In this document: positions 51,960 to 63,951 of the stretch, piece after piece | Layout: each line of letters begins with the position of its first letter | How positions within the stretch are numbered: the stretch's first letter is position 1 | From: Pleurodeles waltl | Lineage: Eukaryota; Chordata; Amphibia; Caudata; Salamandridae | Length of the DNA stretch: 64,000 bases | Assembly (NCBI RefSeq): GCF_031143425.1 | Contig: NW_027150019.1 | Location: forward strand, 88,377-152,376 | Reading direction: 5' to 3' | The notes under the pieces: model-generated | What the model was told of the DNA's origin: nothing | The model's input: the letters and a program-made list of their open reading frames with translations, nothing else | Databases searched by the model: none | Translations under genes and position numbers: made by a program

Positions 51960-53689
51960 TTAAAGTGTTCTTTTTTTTCCACTTCCATCCAGGGGCAAAA
52001 CCTGGAATCTTACCCTACTTGGAGCTCCGTAGCCCTGGGTAGAAGGAGTGACTTTGCCCCCTTGGAGCTGAAACACCCATAATGTGTAAAATAGCTGCCT
52101 GGAAGGTAGCAAATGGCCCAGGGACATTGCAGGCCCAGTGCTGACACTGTGAGGGTGCTTGTGTACAGTTTTGAAGCACGTAAAGTGTTCTTTTTTTTTC
52201 AATTCCATCCAGGGGGAACACCTGGAATCTTACCCTACTTGGAGCTCCGCAGCCCTGGGTAGAAGGAGTGACTTTGCCCCCTTGGAGCTGAAACACTCAT
52301 AATGTGTAAAATAGCTGCCTGGAAGGTTGCAAATGGCCCAGGGACATTGCAGGCCCAGTGCTGACACTGTGAGGGTGCTTGTGTACAGTTTTGAAGCACG
52401 TAACATGTTCTTTTTTTTCCACTTCCATCAAGGGGGAAAACCTGGAATCTTACCCTACTTGGAGCTCCGCAGCCCTGGGTAGAAGGAGTGACTTTTCCCC
52501 CTTGGAGCTGAAACACCCATAATGTGTAAAATAGCTGCCTGGAAGGTTGCAAATGGCCCAGGGACATTGCAGGCCCAGTGCTGACACTGTGATGGTGCTT
52601 GTGTACAGTTTTGAAGCACGAAAAATGATCTTTTTTTCCACTTCCATCTAGGGGGAAAACCTGGAATCTTACCCTACTTGGAGCTCCGTAGCCCTGTGTA
52701 GAAGGAGTGACTTTTCCCCCTTGGAGCCTAATGTCGAAAACAGCTGCCTGGAGGTTGCAAATGGGCCAGGGACATTGCAGGCCCAGTGCTTGCACTGTGA
52801 GGGTGCTTGTGTGCGGTGTTAAAGCACGTAAAGTGTTCTTTTTTTTCCCACTTCCATCCAGGGGGAAAACCTGGAATCTTACCCTACTTGGAGCTCCGTA
52901 GCCCTGGGTAGAAGGAGTGACTTTGCCCCCTTGGAGCCTAATGTCGAAAACAGCTGCCTGGAGGTTGCAAATGGGCCAGGGACATTGCAGGCCCAGTGCT
53001 GACACTGTGAGGGTGCTTGTGTACAGTTTTGAAGCACGTAAAGTGTTCTTTTTTTTCCACTTCCATCCAGGGGGAAAACCTGGAATCTAACCCTACTTGG
53101 AGCTCCGTAGCCCTGGGTAGAAGGAGTGACTTTGCCCCCTTGGAGCTGAAACACCCATAATGTGTAAAATAGCTGCCTGGAAGGTTGCAAATGGCCCAGG
53201 GACATTGCAGGCCCAGTGCTGACACTGTGAGGGTGCTTGTGTACAGTTATGAAGCACGTAAAGTGTTCTTTTTTCTCCACTTCCATCCAGGGGGAAAACC
53301 TGGAATCTTACCCTACTTGGAGCTCCGTAGCCCTGGGTAGAAGGAGTGACTTTGCCCCCCTTGGAGCTGAAACACCCATAATGTGTAAAATAGCAGCCTG
53401 GAAGGTTGCAAATGGGCCAGGGACATTGCAGGCCCAGTGCTGACACTGTGAGGGTGCTTGTGTACAGTTTGAAGCACGTAAAGTGTTCTATTTTCTCCAC
53501 TTCCATCCAGGGGGAAAACCTGGAATCTTACCCTACTTGGAGCTCCGTAGCCCTGGGTAAAAGGAGTGACTTTGCCCCCTTGGAGCCTAATGTCGAAAAC
53601 AGCTGCCTGGAGGTTGCAAATGGGCCAGGGACATTGCAGGCCCAGTGCTGGCACTGTGAGGGTGCTTGTGTGCGGTTTTAAAGCACTTA

Positions 53690-53847
53690 GGCCCGTATTT
53701 ATACTTTTTTTTAGCGCCGCATTTGCGTCGTTTTTTGACGCAAAAACGGCGCAAACTTGCAAAATACCATTGTATTTTGTAGGTTTGCGCCGTTAGCCGT
53801 CAAAAAGCGGCGCAAATGCGGCTCTAAAAAAAGTATAAATACGGGCC
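53690..53847. mobile_element. MITE copy 8 (158 bp, GGCTCT subtype)
   Basis: U3 equivalent of copies 3 and 5 (offsets 26,935 and 13,443). TTA lies at 53,687-53,689 and 53,848-53,850. Flanks as for copy 3. Confidence 0.9.
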
Positions 53848-56750
53848 TTAAAGTGTTCTTTTTTTTCCACTTCCATCCAGGGGCAAAACCTGGAATCTTA
53901 CCCTACTTGGAGCTCCGTAGCCCTGGGTAGAAGGAGTGACTTTGCCCCCTTGGAGCTGAAACACCCATAATGTGTAAAATAGCTGCCTGGAAGGTTACAA
54001 ATGGGCCAGTGACATTGCATGCCCAGTTCTGACACTGTGAGGGTGCTTGTGTACAGTTTTGAAGCACGTAAAGTGTTCTTTTTTTTTTCTACTTCCATCC
54101 AGGGGTAAAACCTGGAATCTTACCCTACTTGGAGCTCCGCAGCCCTGGGTAGAAGGATTGACTTTGCCCCCTTGGAGCTGAAACACTCATAATGTGTAAA
54201 ATAGCTGCCTGGAAGGTTGCAAATGGCCCAGGGACATTGCAGGCCCAGTGCTGACACTGTGAGGGTGCTTGTGTACAGTTTAAAAGCACGTAAAGTGTTC
54301 TTTTTTTCCAACTTCCATCCAGGGGGAAATCCTGGAATCTTACCCTACTTGGAGCTCCGTAGCCCTGGGTAGAAGGAGTGACTTTGCCCCCTTGGAGCTG
54401 AAACACCCATAATGTGTAAAATAGCTGCCTGGAAGGTTGCAAATGGCCCAGGGACATTGCAGGCCCAGCGCTGACACTGTGAGGGTGCTTGTGTAACATT
54501 TTGAACCACGTAAAGTGTTCTTTTTTTTCTCCACTTCCATCCAGGGGTAAAACCTGGAATCTTACCCTACTTGGAGCTCCGTAGCCCTGGGTAGAAGGAG
54601 TGACTTTTCCCCCTTGGAGCCTAATGTCGAAAACAGCTGCCTGGAGGTTGCAAATGGGCCAGGGACATTGCAGGCCCAGTGCTGACACTGTGAGGGTGCT
54701 TGTGTGCGGTTTTAAAGCACGTAAAGTGTTCTTTTTTTTTTCCACTTCCATTCAAGGGGAAAACCTGGAATCTAACCCTACTTGGAGCTCCGTAGCCCTG
54801 GGTAGAAGGAGTGACTTTGCCCCCTTGGAGATGAAACACCCATAATGTGTAAAATAGCAGCCTGGAAGGTTGCAAATGAGCCAGGGACATTGCAGGCTCA
54901 CTGCTGGCACTGTGAGGGTGCTTGTGTACAGTTTAAAAGCACGTAAAGTGTTCTTTTTTGTCCACTTCCATCCAGGGGGAGAACCTGGAATCTTACCCTA
55001 CTTGGAGCTCCGTAGCCCTGGGTAGAAGGAGTGACTTTGCCCCCTTGGAGCTGAAACACCCATAATGTGTAAAATAGCTGCCTGGAAGGTTGCAAATGGC
55101 CCAGGGACATTGCAGGCCCAGCGCTGACACTGTGAGGGTGCTTGTGTAACATTTTGAAGCACGTAAAGTGTTCTTTTTTTTTCCACTTCCATCCAGGGGT
55201 AAAACCTGGAATCTTACCCTACTTGGAGCTCCGTAGCCCTGGGTAGAAGGAGTGACTTTGCCCCCTTGGAGATGAAACACCCATAATGTGTAAAATAGCA
55301 GCCTGGAAGGTTGCAAATGAGCCAGGGACATTGCAGGCTCACTGCTGGCACTGTGAGGGTGCTTGTGTACAGTTTAAAAGCACGTAAAGTGTTCTTTTTT
55401 GTCCACTTCCATCCAGGGGGAAAACCTGGAATCTTACCCTACTTGGAGCTCCGTAGCCCTGGGTAGAAGGAGTGACTTTGCCCCCTTGGAGCTGAAACAC
55501 CCATAATGTGTAAAATAGCTGCCTGGAAGGTTGCAAATGGCCCAGGGACATTGCAGGCCCAGTGCTGACACTGTGAGGGTGCTTGTGTACAGTTTTGAAG
55601 CAGGTAAAGTGTTCTTTTTTCTCCACTTCCATCCAGGGGGAAAACCTGGAATCTTACCCTACTTGGAGCTCCGTAGCCCTGGGTAGAAGGAGTGACTTTT
55701 GCCCCTTGGAGCCTAATGTCGAAAACAGCTGCCTGGAGCTTGCAAATGGGCCAGGGACATTGCAGGCCCAGTGCTGACGCTGTGAGGGTGCTTGTGTACC
55801 GTTTTGAAGCACGTAAAGTGTTCTTTTTTCTCCACTTCCATCCAGGGGGAAAACCTGGAATCTTACCCTACTTGGAGCTCCGTAGCCCTGGGTAGAAGGA
55901 GTGACTTTGCCCCCTTGGAGCTGAAACACCCATAATGTGTAAAATAGCTGCCTGGAAGGTAGCAAATGGGCCAGGGACATTGCAGGCTCACTGCTGGCAC
56001 TGTGAGGGTGCTTGTGTACAGTTTAAAAGCACGTAAAGTGTTCTTTTTTGTCCACTTCCATCCAGGGGGAAAACCTGGAATCTTACCCTACTTGGAGCTC
56101 CGTAGCCCTGGGAAGAAGGAGTGACTTTGCCCCCTTGGAGCCTAATGTCGAAAACAGCTGCCTGGAGGTTGCAAATGGGCCAGGGACATTGCAGGCCCAG
56201 TGCTTGCACTGTGAGGGCGCTTGTGTGCGGTTTTAAAGCACGTAAAATGTTCTTTTTTCCCCCACTTCCATCCAGGGGGAAAACCTGGAATCTTACCCTA
56301 CTTGGAGCTCCGTAGCCCTGGGTAGAAGGAGGGACTTTGCCCCCTTGGAGCCTAATGTCGAAAACAGCTGCCTGGAGGTTGCAAATGGGCCAGGGACATT
56401 GCAGGCCCAGTGCTTGCACTGTGAGGGTGCTTGTGTGCGGTTTTAAAGCACGTAAAGTGTTCTTTTTTTTCCCCACTTCCATCCAGGGGGAAAACCTGGA
56501 ATCTTACCCTACTTGGAGCTCCGTAGCCCTGGGTAGAAGGAGTGACTTTTCCCCCTTGGAGCCTAATGTCGAAAACAGCTGCCTGGAGCTTGCAAATGGG
56601 CCAGGGACATTGCAGGCCCAGTGCTGACACTGTGAGGGTGCTTGTGTACCGTTTTGAAGCACGTAAAGTGTTCTTTTTTTTCCACTTCCATCCAGGGGGA
56701 AAACCTGGAATCTTACCCTACTTGGAGCTCCGTAGCCCTGGGTAGAAGGA

Positions 56751-57635
56751 GTGACTTTGCCCCCTTGGAGCTGAAACACTCATAATGTGTAAAATAGCAG
56801 CCTGGAAGGTTGCAAATGGGCCAGGGACATTGCAGGCCCAGTGCTTGCACTGTGAGGGTGCTTGTGTGCGGTTTTAAAGCACGTAAAGTGTTCTTTTTTT
56901 CCCCCACTTCCATCCAGGGGGAAAACCTGGAATCTAACCCTACTTGGAGCTCCGTAGCCCTGGGTAGAAGGAGTGACTTTGCCCCCTTGGAGCTGAAACA
57001 CTCATAATGAGTAAAATAGCAGCCTGGAAGGTTGCAAATGGGCCAGGGACATTGCAGGCTCACTGCTGGCACTGTGAGGGTGCTTGTGTACAGTTTAAAA
57101 GCACGTAAAGTGTTCTTTTTTGTCCACTTCCTTCCAGGGGGAAAACCTGGAATCTTACCCTACTTGGAGCTCCGTAGCCCTGGGTAGAAGGAGTGACTTT
57201 GCCCCCTTGGAGCTGAAACACTCATAATGTGTAAAATAGCAGCCTGGAAGGTTGCAAATGGGCCAGGGACATTGCAGGCCCAGTGCTTGCACTGTGAGGG
57301 TGCTTGTGTGCGGTTTTAAAGCACGTAAAGTGTTCTTTTTTTCCCCCACTTCCATCCAGGGGGAAAACCTGGAATCTAACCCTACTTGGAGCTCCGTAGC
57401 CCTGGGTAGAAGGAGTGACTTTGCCCCCTTGGAGCTGAAACACTCATAATGTGTAAAATAGCAGCCTGGAAGGTTGCAAATGGGCCAGGGACATTGCAGG
57501 CTCACTGCTGGCACTGTGAGGGTGCTTGTGTGCGGTTTTAAAGCACGTAAAGTGTTCTTTTTTTTTCCACTTCCATCCAGGGGGAAAACCTGGAATCTTA
57601 CCCTACTTGGAGCTCCGTAGCCCTGGGTAGAAGGA
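56751..57635. repeat. Duplicated B-B dimer, U3 copy
   Basis: U3 equivalent at offset 37,209 from U0 and 19,669 from U1. It shares CTTCCTTCCAG with U1, although the unit as a whole continues further right along the U0 version. Confidence 0.82.
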
Positions 57636-58064
57636 GTGACTTTGCCCCCGTGGAGCCTAATGTCGAAAACAGCTGCCTGGAGCTTGCAAATGGGCCAAGG
57701 ACATTGCAGGCCCAGTGCTGACACTGTGAGGGTGCTTGTGTACCGTTTTGAAGCACGTAAAGTGTTCTTTTTTTTCCACTTCCATCCAGGGCGAAAACCT
57801 GGAATCTTACCCTACTTGGAGCTCCGTAGCCCTGGGTAGAAGGAGTGACTTTGCCCCCTTGGAGCTGAAACACCCATAATGTGTAAAATAGCTGCCTGGA
57901 AGGTAGCAAATGGCCCAGGGACATTGCAGGCCCAGTGCTGACACTGTGAGGGTGCTTGTGTACAGTTTTGAAGCACGTAAAGTGTTCTTTTTTCTCCACT
58001 TCCATCCAGGGGGAAAACCTGGAATCTTACCCTACTTGGAGCTCCGTAGCCCTGGGTAGAAGGA

Positions 58065-59563
58065 GTGACTTTTCCCCCTTGGAGCCTAATGTCGAAAACA
58101 GCTGCCTGGAGGTTGCAAATGGGCCAGGGACATTGCAGGCCCAGTGCTGACACTGTGAGGGTGCTTGTGTACCGTTTTGAAGCACGTAAAGTGTTCTTTT
58201 TTCTCCACTTCCATCCAGGGGGAAAACCTGGAATCTTACCCTACTTGGAGCTCCGTAGCCCTGGGTAGAAGGAGTGACTTTGCCCCCTTGGAGCCTAATG
58301 TCGAAAACAGCTGCCTGGAGGTTGCAAATGGGCCAGGGACATTGCAGGCCCAGTGCTTGCACTGTGAGGGTGCTTGTGTGCGGTTTTAAAGCACGTAAAA
58401 TGTTCTTTTTTTCCCCACTTCCATCCAGGGGGAAAACCTGGAATCTTACCCTACTTGGAGCTCCGTAGCCCTGGGTAGAAGGAGTGACTTTTCCCCCTTG
58501 GAGCTGAAACACTCATAATGTGTAAAATAGCAGCCTGGAAGGTTGCAAATGGGCCAGGGACATTGCAGGCCCAGTGCTTGCACTGTGAGGGTGCTTGTGT
58601 GCGGTTTTAAAGCACGTAAAATGTTCTTTTTTTCCCCACTTCCATCCAGGGGGGAAACCTGGAATCTTACCCTACTTGGAGCTCCGTAGCCCTGGGTAGA
58701 AGGAGTGACTTTTCCCCCTTGGAGCTGAAACACTCATAATGTGTAAAATAGCAGCCTGGAAGGTTGCAAATGGGCCAGGGACATTGCAGGCTCACTGCTG
58801 GCACTGTGAGGGTGCTTGTGTACAGTTTAAAAGCACGTAAAGTGTTCTTTTTTGTCCACTTCCATCCAGGGGGAAAACCTGGAATCTTACCCTACTTGGA
58901 GCTCCGTAGCCCTGGGAAGAAGGAGTGACTTTGCCCCCTTGGAGCCTAATGTCGAAAACAGCTGCCTGGAGCTTGCAAATGGGCCAGGGACATTGCAGGC
59001 CCAGTGCTTGCACTGTGAGGGCGCTTGTGTGCGGTTTTAAAGCACGTAAAATGTTATTTTTTTCCCCACTTCCATCCAGGGGGAAAACCTGGAATCTTAC
59101 CCTACTTGGAGCTCCGTAGCCCTGGGTAGAAGGAGTGACTTTTCCCCCTTGGAGCCTAATGTCGAAAACAGCTGCCTGGAGCTTGCAAATGGGCCAGGGA
59201 CATTGCAGGCCCAGTGCTGACACTGTGAGGGTGCTTGTGTACCGTTTTGAAGCACGTAAAGTGTTCTTTTTTTTCCACTTCCATCCAGGGCGAAAACCTG
59301 GAATCTTACCCTACTTGGAGCTCCGTAGCCCTGGGTAGAAGGAGTGACTTTGCCCCCTTGGAGCTGAAACACTCATAATGTGTAAAATAGCAGCCTGGAA
59401 GGTTGCAAATGGGCCAGGGACATTGCAGGCTCACTGCTGGCACTGTGAGGGTGCTTGTGTGCGGTTTTAAAGCACGTAAAGTGTTCTTTTTTCTCCACTT
59501 CCATCCAGGGGGAAAACCTGGAATCTTACCCTACTTGGAGCTCCGTAGCCCTGGGTAGAAGGA
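58065..59563. repeat. U3 tandem duplication, first copy (seven monomers)
   Basis: Seven monomers starting at 58,065 are followed by a near-copy of eight monomers starting at 59,564. The two align at +1,499 in the first three monomers and at +1,720 after an extra B monomer of 221 bp. U0 has the block once (20,855 to about 22,330). The join is in the monomer that spans about 59,344-59,563. There, GTGCGGTTTTAAAGC (as at 22,250) is followed by TTTTTTCTCCAC (as at 20,778). Confidence 0.83.
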
Positions 59564-61283
59564 GTGACTTTTCCCCCTTGGAGCCTAATGTCGAAAACAG
59601 CTGCCTGGAGGTTGCAAATGGGCCAGGGACATTGCAGGCCCAGTGCTGACACTGTGAGGGTGCTTGTGTACCGTTTTGAAGCACGTAAAGTGTTCTTTTT
59701 TCTCCACTTCCATCCAGGGGGAAAACCTGGAATCTTACCCTACTTGGAGCTCCGTAGCCCTGGGTAGAAGGAGTGACTTTGCCCCCTTGGAGCCTAATGT
59801 CGAAAACAGCTGCCTGGAGGTTGCAAATGGGCCAGGGACATTGCAGGCCCAGTGCTTGCACTGTGAGGGTGCTTGTGTGCGGTTTTAAAGCACGTAAAAT
59901 GTTCTTTTTTTCCCCACTTCCATCCAGGGGGAAAACCTGGAATCTTACCCTACTTGGAGCTCCGTAGCCCTGGGTAGAAGGAGTGACTTTTCCCCCTTGG
60001 AGCTGAAACACTCATAATGTGTAAAATAGCAGCCTGGAAGGTTGCAAATGGGCCAGGGACATTGCAGGCCCAGTGCTTGCACTGTGAGGGTGCTTGTGTG
60101 CGGTTTTAAAGCACGTAAAATGTTCTTTTTTTCCCCACTTCCATCCAGGGGGAAAACCTGGAATCTTACCCTACTTGGAGCTCCGTAGCCCTGGGTAGAA
60201 GGAGTGACTTTTCCCCCTTGGAGCTGAAACACTCATAATGTGTAAAATAGCAGCCTGGAAGGTTGCAAATGGGCCAGGGACATTGCAGGCCCAGTGCTTG
60301 CACTGTGAGGGTGCTTGTGTGCGGTTTTAAAGCACGTAAAATGTTCTTTTTTTCCCCACTTCCATCCAGGGGGGAAACCTGGAATCTTACCCTACTTGGA
60401 GCTCCGTAGCCCTGGGTAGAAGGAGTGACTTTTCCCCCTTGGAGCTGAAACACTCATAATGTGTAAAATAGCAGCCTGGAAGGTTGCAAATGGGCCAGGG
60501 ACATTGCAGGCTCACTGCTGGCACTGTGAGGGTGCTTGTGTACAGTTTAAAAGCACGTAAAGTGTTCTTTTTTGTCCACTTCCATCCAGGGGGAAAACCT
60601 GGAATCTTACCCTACTTGGAGCTCCGTAGCCCTGGGAAGAAGGAGTGACTTTGCCCCCTTGGAGCCTAATGTCGAAAACAGCTGCCTGGAGCTTGCAAAT
60701 GGGCCAGGGACATTGCAGGCCCAGTGCTTGCACTGTGAGGGCGCTTGTGTGCGGTTTTAAAGCACGTAAAATGTTATTTTTTTCCCCACTTCCATCCAGG
60801 GGGAAAACCTGGAATCTTACCCTACTTGGAGCTCCGTAGCCCTGGGTAGAAGGAGTGACTTTTCCCCCTTGGAGCCTAATGTCGAAAACAGCTGCCTGGA
60901 GCTTGCAAATGGGCCAGGGACATTGCAGGCCCAGTGCTGACACTGTGAGGGTGCTTGTGTACCGTTTTGAAGCACGTAAAGTGTTCTTTTTTTTCCACTT
61001 CCATCCAGGGCGAAAACCTGGAATCTTACCCTACTTGGAGCTCCGTAGCCCTGGGTAGAAGGAGTGACTTTGCCCCCTTGGAGCTGAAACACTCATAATG
61101 TGTAAAATAGCAGCCTGGAAGGTTGCAAATGGGCCAGGGACATTGCAGGCTCACTGCTGGCACTGTGAGGGTGCTTGTGTGCGGTTTTAAAGCACGTAAA
61201 GTGTTCTTTTTTTCCCACTTCCATCCAGGGGGAAAACCTGGAATCTTACCCTACTTGGAGCTCCGCAGCCCTGGGTAGAAGGA
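59564..61283. repeat. U3 tandem duplication, second copy (eight monomers)
   Basis: Second copy with three successive B monomers (about 59,994, 60,215 and 60,436) where the first copy and U0 have two. After it the unit continues as in U0 at an offset of 38,930, including TGAGTAAAATAG with GTGATGGTGC near 61,320-61,390 and GGGGGAAAATCTGG near 61,450. Confidence 0.83.
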
Positions 61284-63795
61284 GTGACTTTGCCCCCTTG
61301 GAGCTGAAACACTCATAATGAGTAAAATAGCAGCCTGGAAGGTTGCAAATGGCCCAGGGACATTGCAGGCCCAGTGCTGACACTGTGATGGTGCTTGTGT
61401 ACCGTTTTGAAGCACGTAAAGTGTTCTTTTTTTTCCACTTCCATCCAGGGGGAAAATCTGGAATCTTACCCTACTTGGAGCTCCGCAGCCCTGGGTAGAA
61501 GGAGTGACTTTGCCCCCTTGGAGCTGAAACACTCATAATGTGTAAAATAGCAGCCTGGAAGGTTGCAAATGGGCCAGGGACATTGCAGGCTCACTGCTGG
61601 CACTGTGAGGGTGCTTGTGTGCGGTTTTAAAGCACGTAAAGTGTTCTTTTTTTCCCACTTCCATCCAGGGGGAAAACCTGGAATCTTACCCTACTTGGAG
61701 CTCCGTAGCCCTGGGTAGAAGGAGTGACTTTGCCCCTTTGGAGCTGAAACACTCATAATGTGTAAAATAGCTGCCTGGAAGGTTGCAAATGGCCCAGGGA
61801 CATTGCAGGCCCAGTGCTGACACTGTGAGGGTGCTTGTGTACAGTTTTGAAGCACGTAAAGTGTTCTTTTTTCTCCACTTCCATCCAGGGGGAAAACCTG
61901 GAATCTTACCCTACTTGGAGCTCCGTAGCCCTGGGTAGAAGGAGTGACTTTGCCCCCTTGGAGCTGAAACACCCATAATGTGTAAAATAGCTGCCTGGAA
62001 GGTAGCAAATGGCCCAGGGACATTGCAGGCCCAGTGCTGACACTGTGAGGGTGCTTGTGTACAGTTTTGAAGCACGTAAAGTGTTCTTTTTTCTCCACTT
62101 CCATCCAGGGGGAAAACCTGGAATCTTACCCTACTTGGAGCTCCGTAGCCCTGGGTAGAAGGAGTGACTTTTCCCCCTTGGAGCCTAATGTCGAAAACAG
62201 CTGCCTGGAGGTTGCAAATGGGCCAGGGACATTGCAGGCCCAGTGCTGACACTGTGAGGGTGCTTGTGTACCGTTTTGAAGCACGTAAAGTGTTCTTTTT
62301 TCTCCACTTCCATCCAGGGGGAAAACCTGGAATCTTACCCTACTTGGAGCTCCGTAGCCCTGGGTAGAAGGAGTGACTTTGCCCCCTTGGAGCTGAAACA
62401 CCCATAATGTGTAAAATAGCTGCCTGGAAGGTAGCAAATGGCCCAGGGACATTGCAGGCCCAGTGCTGACACTGTGAGGGTGCTTGTGTACAGTTTTGAA
62501 GCACGTAAAGTGTTCTTTTTTCTCCACTTCCATCCAGGGGGAAAACCTGGAATCTTACCCTACTTGGAGCTCCGTAGCCCTGGGTAGAAGGAGTGACTTT
62601 GCCCCCTTGGAGCCTAATGTCGAAAACAGCTGCCTGGAGGTTGCAAATGGGCCAGGGACATTGCAGGCCCAGTGCTTGCACTGTGAGGGTGCTTGTGTGC
62701 GGTTTTAAAGCACGTAAAATGTTCTTTTTTTCCCCACTTCCATCCAGGGGGAAAACCTGGAATCTAACCCTACTTGGAGCTCCGTAGCCCTGGGTAGAAG
62801 GAGTGACTTTTCCCCCTTGGAGCTGAAACACTCATAATGTGTAAAATAGCAGCCTGGAAGGTTGCAAATGGGCCAGGGACATTGCAGGCCCAGTGCTTGC
62901 ACTGTGAGGGTGCTTGTGTGCGGTTTTAAAGCACGTAAAATGTTCTTTTTTTCCCCACTTCCATCCAGGGGGAAAACCTGGAATCTTACCCTACTTGGAG
63001 CTCCGTAGCCCTGGGTAGAAGGAGTGACTTTTCCCCCTTGGAGCTGAAACACTCATAATGTGTAAAATAGCAGCCTGGAAGGTTGCAAATGGGCCAGGGA
63101 CATTGCAGGCTCACTGCTGGCACTGTGAGGGTGCTTGTGTACAGTTTAAAAGCACGTAAAGTGTTCTTTTTTGTCCACTTCCATCCAGGGGGAAAACCTG
63201 GAATCTTACCCTACTTGGAGCTCCGTAGCCCTGGGAAGAAGGAGTGACTTTGCCCCCTTGGAGCCTAATGTCGAAAACAGCTGCCTGGAGGTTGCAAATG
63301 GGCCAGGGACATTGCAGGCCAGTGCTTGCACTGTGAGGGCGCTTGTGTGCGGTTTTAAAGCACGTAAAATGTTCTTTTTTCCCCCACTTCCATCCAGGGG
63401 GAAAACCTGGAATCTTACCCTACTTGGAGCTCCGTAGCCCTGGGTAGAAGGAGTGACTTTTCCCCCTTGGAGCCTAATGTCGAAAACAGCTGCCTGGAGC
63501 TTGCAAATGGGCCAGGGACATTGCAGGCCAGTGCTGACACTGTGAGGGTGCTTGTGTACCGTTTTGAAGCACGTAAAGTGTTCTTTTTTTTCCACTTCCA
63601 TCCAGGGGGAAAACCTGGAATCTTACCCTACTTGGAGCTCCGTAGCCCTGGGTAGAAGGAGTGACTTTGCCCCCTGGGAGCTGAAACACCCATAATGTGT
63701 AAAATAGCTGCCTGGAAGGTTGCAAATGGGCCAGGGACATTGCAGGCTCACTGCTGGCACTGTGAGGGTGCTTGTGTGCGGTTTTAAAGCACTTA

Positions 63796-63951
63796 GGCCC
63801 GTATTTATACTTTTTTAGCGCCGCATTTGCGTCGTTTTTTGACGCAAAAACGGCGCAAACTTGCAAAATACCATTGTATTTTGTAGGTTTGCGCCGTTAG
63901 CCGTCAAAAAGCGGCGCAAATGCGGCGCTAAAAAAAGTATAAATACGGGCC
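63796..63951. mobile_element. MITE copy 9 (156 bp, perfect-terminus subtype)
   Basis: Equivalent of copies 2 and 7, with the GCGGCGCT right arm and the GCCCCCTGGGAGCTG host. The left T run is only 6 against 7 in the other two copies. TTA lies at 63,793-63,795 and 63,952-63,954. The short run falls in the last kilobase, where two C deletions also occur, so it may be a base-calling error. Confidence 0.88.

Larger units (their letters stand above)
51960..63951. repeat. Higher-order unit U3 (11,992 bp, mosaic)
   Basis: From 51,960 to about 54,270 it follows U2 (offset 13,443) and U1 (26,935). It then jumps forward, so that 54,290 pairs with 48,113 of U2 and 17,081 of U0. About 7.27 kb of the unit is missing, including the second MITE. 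From there it follows U0 (offset 37,209/37,210) to about 59,470, repeats eight monomers, and continues along U0 at an offset of 38,930 to the MITE at 63,796. It also carries a MITE at 53,690. Confidence 0.87.
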
